From Dendrocalamus latiflorus (taxonomy: Eukaryota > Streptophyta > Magnoliopsida > Poales > Poaceae): DNA of 64,000 bases. The notes beneath the pieces were generated by a model. It searched no databases and was not told the DNA's origin. It saw only the letters and a list, made by a program, of their open reading frames with translations. The stretch is from contig CM029666.1 of the NCBI GenBank assembly GCA_017311315.1, positions 507,941 to 571,940 of the forward strand, written 5' to 3'. The stretch's first letter is position 1, and each line of letters begins with the position of its first letter. The translations under genes were made by a program, and so were the position numbers. Positions 59,894-64,000 of the stretch are shown here, in pieces.

Positions 59894-60560
59894 ACACCCT
59901 TCTCTGCTGTTGGAGCTTGTTCTAGAAACCCAAGTCTTATCATCTGTCAACGCCTCCATCTTTATCTACTTTGAAGGTTTGCCTCTACGTCCATCGGTTG
60001 TCATTGGTAGTACTTCCATCCTGGGAATGTGTTTGGATGAATGGTAGAGGGGATATCATATGATAGTGGGTCTTGCTCATTAATGTTCTGTGGATCTGCA
60101 CAGATGAGCTTGCTATTGTATTCAGGGATTTATCCATTTGCCTTGTGCTGTGGTACTGATACCATATCTAAAGACAGTCTGGTGCTTTTGAATGCTTTTA
60201 CCATCTCTTTTTAATCCGTGTGTTGCCTTTTAGTCTTGTGTTTCGATATGGAATCGAACTCAGGAATGCCGTGGGTCGGTTACCTTTTGAGTTGATATGT
60301 TTAGTATTAGGTAAGGTATCAGATTCTGGTGGTGTGGTGGAGCATATGTGTATCAGTGTATGTTATCAAACGTTGTACGCCTTACCCTGAAATTCAGTTG
60401 AACTTTCTCAAGGCATTTGAATGCTCTTGTCGGTGATGGACAGCAAAGATTCCATTGGTGGTTGGGGTTCGATTTTCATTACAGTCTTGTGAGGATCGTA
60501 TGCGATTGGATTGTCACGCTGAAGGAATAATTCATCCCTTCACTAACGAGCCCGATCTAT
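59894..60560. other. RBX1 3' UTR and flank
   Basis: Downstream transcribed flank and spacer. No further coding sequence is recognised. Confidence 0.5.
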
Positions 60561-62200
60561 AAAAGACATCTATATATAGATCAAGAATGATAGTCATGCT
60601 TAGAAAGTAAAATTTTACTCCTTGCTTGTACTTATAAGCTAGTTATCTTAGCAAGGGGTATTCTCATCATTTGTACAACTTCAAGAGCCAATAAATACCC
60701 TATATATTCATTTGTAAAGAGCTCTATTTAGTAATAAAGAAGCATATTTAAACTGGTGAGCCCTCGAGGGCTTCTCCCCTAGAGGTAACCCCTGTTGGTT
60801 CACCGACAAGAGTAGGGCAGTTTTCTTGGACCCCGCAAACCTTTACAAATCATCGTGTCATTTTTACTGTCATAGACATGTTACTGTTAGGGGACAATCC
60901 TAACGAAAGCTGCCCCTTGACATGTTACTGTTAGGGGACAATCCTAACCTAGAAATCTCATTGCCCTCGCTTGGGTTCACGAGACACTTTTCCCATATGG
61001 GATTTTACCCCCCACAGTGCATAGGGCATGCAACATTCGTGGTCTCCCCTAGTAAAAGTTAAAGGTGACTTGGGCGTTTGTTGCCTCCACTATGGTGGCT
61101 CGTGTCCTGCAAGATCCAGGGCATGAGCGACAATTTGGACCCAGTGCCTAAGTTGATGGATGTGCTGAGGACTCGTCTCCCTTAGACATCAGGTCGCACG
61201 CCGAATAACCTTCGGGTCACCACACACCTTGCTCTATTGCTTGGCAAGGATTGAACATTTATCATGCATTCCCGGTCACCAGGGAAAATCCCCACCTACA
61301 GGGCAAAAGGGCTTCACATCCCTCATACTTTGGTACCCTACGACTTAGTCTCGTGAGCACCCCTTCGGTGTGTCCATGACTTAGTGTCATATGCATACTT
61401 TGAAGGTGTCCATGAGTAAGCCTTATGGTCGCCCCCAAGTCCACTGAGGGGCTACCACCTCTAGTGGTCATTCAGTGTCTCATGACTTAGCCTCGTGGGC
61501 ACCCTTCCGTGTGTCTATAACTTAGTATTGTGGGCACGCCTCCAAAATGTCCATGAGTAAGCCTCATGGGCCCCCTAAGTCCATTAGGGGCTACCACCCC
61601 TAGTGGTTATTCGGTGCCCCACGATTTAGCCCCGTGGGTACCCCTCTAGTGTGCCTATGGCACACCTCTAAGATGTCCATGAGTAAGCCTCATAGGCATC
61701 TCCATGTTCCGTGGGGGCTACCACCCCAAGCGACTATTTGGTGTCTCATAATCTAATCTCGTGGGCACTCCTTAGGCGTGCCTATAACTTAATCTCGTCA
61801 ACACACCTCCAAGGTGCCTCATGACTTAGTCTCACATGCACCCCTCTGATATGCCCATAACTCAGTCTCATGGGTGAACTCCAAGGCGTCCTGTGATTTA
61901 ATCTCATGGGCACTCTCAAGCCTATCGGAGAATGCAACCCCTAATAAGTTTGTGTTGCTCTTCAGTGACATGCATACACTTCTCCCAAGTAGCTCGAATC
62001 ATCTACCATCAACCTGGTTCGAATATCAATCAAGGGTTGTCATGCCTACATAAGGCTATCACATCGGAGATCTCAGTATCTAAAGTAATAGGACTATCTA
62101 TCCCACAGCAACAACATCGATCATTTATCATGTCGAACAAATGCTATCATGATACAATAAACGAGTGTTGATAATTTTCTCTCTAACTTTTGATATGTTG
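60561..62200. repeat. Unclassified repetitive region with imperfect tandem array
   Basis: From about 61340 to 61930, units of roughly 125-140 bp recur with TCCATGAGTAAGCC (near 61408, 61549, 61675), GGGGCTACCACC (near 61447, 61587, 61709) and CTTAGTCTCGTGGGCAC variants. Further upstream, a 30-bp block containing GTTACTGTTAGGGGACAATC is duplicated (near 60880 and 60922). This organisation is common in long LTRs of grass gypsy elements, but no boundaries or coding domains are visible. Confidence 0.55.
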
Positions 62201-63316
62201 ACTCCAAATTTGGCCAATCCAAAATCTCCTATGATTACCATTTGCAATATTCCCTGAATTAGTAGATAGTGCTCACAGATACATTATTGAGTCATTTCAT
62301 ACAAATCGTGAATTATACCATATGATAATATTACATGTCAGAGTTCAATGGATCGCAATAGTCAAGTTTACAGTAAGCCGACTAGGCCAAATATTGTATA
62401 ACATGCGAAAACGTAGCGGAAGCAAGGGGGAAGACATATCCTGCCACAGACAAACAACTAGAGAGGGATCTTGTACGACCGATATGAACCAAGACCTGGT
62501 GAATATAGGTGCACGCGAACACCACCATAGCTAGACTGGGGAGACATCAACTACAAGGTACAGACCTGGCCGTCTGCGCGATCTGTAACCGGCTGCAACA
62601 ATGGTGGCCCTACGCTGTGCATCCCACAGTGAAAGCAAGAAAGAAAGAAAGGGGCCGGGAGAAGACGGCGACCATGGGCTCACCTTGCCTGAGCTCGTCA
62701 CTGGTCCACGTCCGAGCAGCGCGAGCTCCGACGACGTACGTCTTCCTCTTTGCCAGAGTTCGGGCCAATGCCCGATGCGCTCTGGCCCGCTCGACGCCAG
62801 AGCCAGCTCCAGGATGCCTCTCTCTGGTCGCCGGTTTTCGCCTCGCCCTAGCGGCCCCTGAGCCAGCTCCGTTGCCCCGGACTTGGCCAATAGATGCAGA
62901 TTATTTTCTCCCTCTCTTCGAATGGCCAAATCAAAAATGTCTCTTGAAAACCGTTAACCATGCTTATGAAGAAATTTTCTCTTGAAAACCGTGACGAATA
63001 ACCAATGGTAGGCCAAACTGTTATGAATAACTCCTGGTAGATTTCGAGCACGCTGAAAGGAATGCGTTTGATTCTTCCCTAGACTTCCCATTCTTTCCTA
63101 CTTGATTCATCAAAATTTATATGGCGCACACACGATTCATTCATGCGAAGGCATGATTTACATTCAGGAAGGCAACCTAGGTGGGCCTTGAATCCTCATC
63201 TAGCTTGGCTTCAGAATGACTAGTTGACCATGGCCCTGGGACTAGTACATGTCGTGTACCTGCCCATACTTCATTTCGTAGAGCTCCCGCTGTACACCAT
63301 GGTCATCGTAGGCAAG
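62201..63316. other. Unassigned region, includes 3' UTR of the minus-strand gene
   Basis: It contains a GC-rich stretch (62560-62890) with an open frame of no recognisable family. The part nearest 63316 is probably the 3' untranslated region of the minus-strand gene. A short repeat GAAAACCGT occurs near 62948 and 62983. Confidence 0.4.
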
Positions 63317-63485
63317 TTATGCAGGGACAGGGCTCAGGACAGACGATGGTTGTAGGCTGGCTGCGTACTTCCTCGCCCACAGATCATAATGTATGATCTC
63401 CTCAAGCGATGGGCTTGTTGCCAGCTCATTCTGATGCGCGTCGCATGTAAGCTCCACCACCTTCAAGATGTCCAAGTAGCTGATC
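63317..63485 (-). CDS. Probable last exon of an unidentified minus-strand gene
   Basis: On the minus strand, a good acceptor (GTTTCTGCAG, ending at plus 63486) precedes a frame beginning ISYLDILKVVELTCDAHQ, continuing with SLEEIIHYDLWARKYAASL and ending SPVPA before the stop at 63317-63319. The amphipathic, protein-like composition, the single long frame and the acceptor suggest a true terminal exon. It opens with one base of a split codon. I do not recognise the family. No upstream exon is evident in 63486-64000, so the rest of the gene lies beyond the window. Confidence 0.65.
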
Positions 63486-64000
63486 CTGCAGAAACAACAA
63501 AGGGACAAGTGACTTGTTGATATGTCTGTGTAAGTTTACATGACAACGACGAAATGTGTGCTTGGAACGTAATAGCAGCAGAAGCAAAATTTCTCCAGTT
63601 TGGACTAATTAAGTGACATCAAGTTCAATTTTGCTATTCTATTACATTTTGGAGCGTTTTACTCCCTGCTTGAACTAATGAAGTTCTGCTAGTCAATTCA
63701 CTGTTTTTCAGGCAGGAAAAAAAAACATATTGTGCCCGTTTGACAGCGCGAGGATCAATGTGGTATTTCCACCTTCAGATGGCTACATTTTGGCATTTGC
63801 AACAGCAGGCAGCCCCTAGTTAAGCTACAATATTTAAATCGGGCATGCTTGTTTAAACCAAGATACTGTAGAGTTATTATAATCCATGATATAGGCTAGG
63901 CTCAAAAAGTGTTTGAGAATATTAGCTTTAAGGACATACATTCTCCTTTCAACTCACACTTTCCAAAGTGCAAGAGATACACATGGACTTTGTTTGATAC
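63486..64000. other. Probable intron of the minus-strand gene
   Basis: AT-rich, with no open frame of interest and no recognised repeat. Confidence 0.4.

Noticed and set aside
62509..62985. 158-codon frame downstream of RBX1
   Set aside because: No family resemblance, no splice context, and competing frames on the other strand.

Overview
The window is nuclear DNA of a flowering plant, almost certainly a grass. It has short exons in long AT-rich introns, GT-AG splice sites, Ty1/copia, L1-type LINE, SINE, TRIM/SMART-like and hAT-type elements, and a GC-rich first exon in one gene. The species cannot be named from the sequence alone. There are no bacterial-style operons, rRNA genes or CRISPR arrays.

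The main gene, on the + strand from before base 1 to 56810, is the C-terminal part of the DNA-damage kinase ATM. I could chain 59 exons with consistent phase, giving about 2,297 codons with no frameshift or stop. They cover HEAT-type helical sequence, the FAT region, the PI3K-like kinase core (GLGDRH-S-MN and HIDLG motifs) and the FATC tail ending FPGWGAWL. The 5' part of the gene lies outside the window.

Most of the ATM span is inserted DNA confined to introns. In order: a CCGG-rich hAT-type element (3376-3708); a second one (5060-11194) split by an apparently intact copia element (5297-11155); a third in tandem (11203-11474); a fourth (14085-14391); a second, mutated copy of the same copia family (16421-22224); a truncated LINE (24670-26206); an LTR element carrying apparent host-gene fragments and a nested 280-bp SMART-like element (29284-31585); a different copia element with a hAT-type insertion (35339-40973); a SINE (41613-41909); a longer LINE split by a 1.4-kb hAT-type element (46361 to about 51620); and a non-autonomous LTR element with another hAT-type insertion (about 51835-54481). 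Nearly all autonomous or autonomous-derived elements are antisense to ATM.

Downstream on the same strand is a complete five-exon RBX1 gene (58755-59893, 121 aa), the RING subunit of cullin-RING ubiquitin ligases. A hAT-type MITE (58153-58630) lies just upstream of its start codon. The last 4 kb hold unclassified repeats, including an imperfect tandem array (about 61340-61930), and the probable last exon of an unidentified minus-strand gene (63317-63485). ATM and RBX1 are both general nuclear regulatory genes, but nothing in the sequence shows that they are co-regulated.
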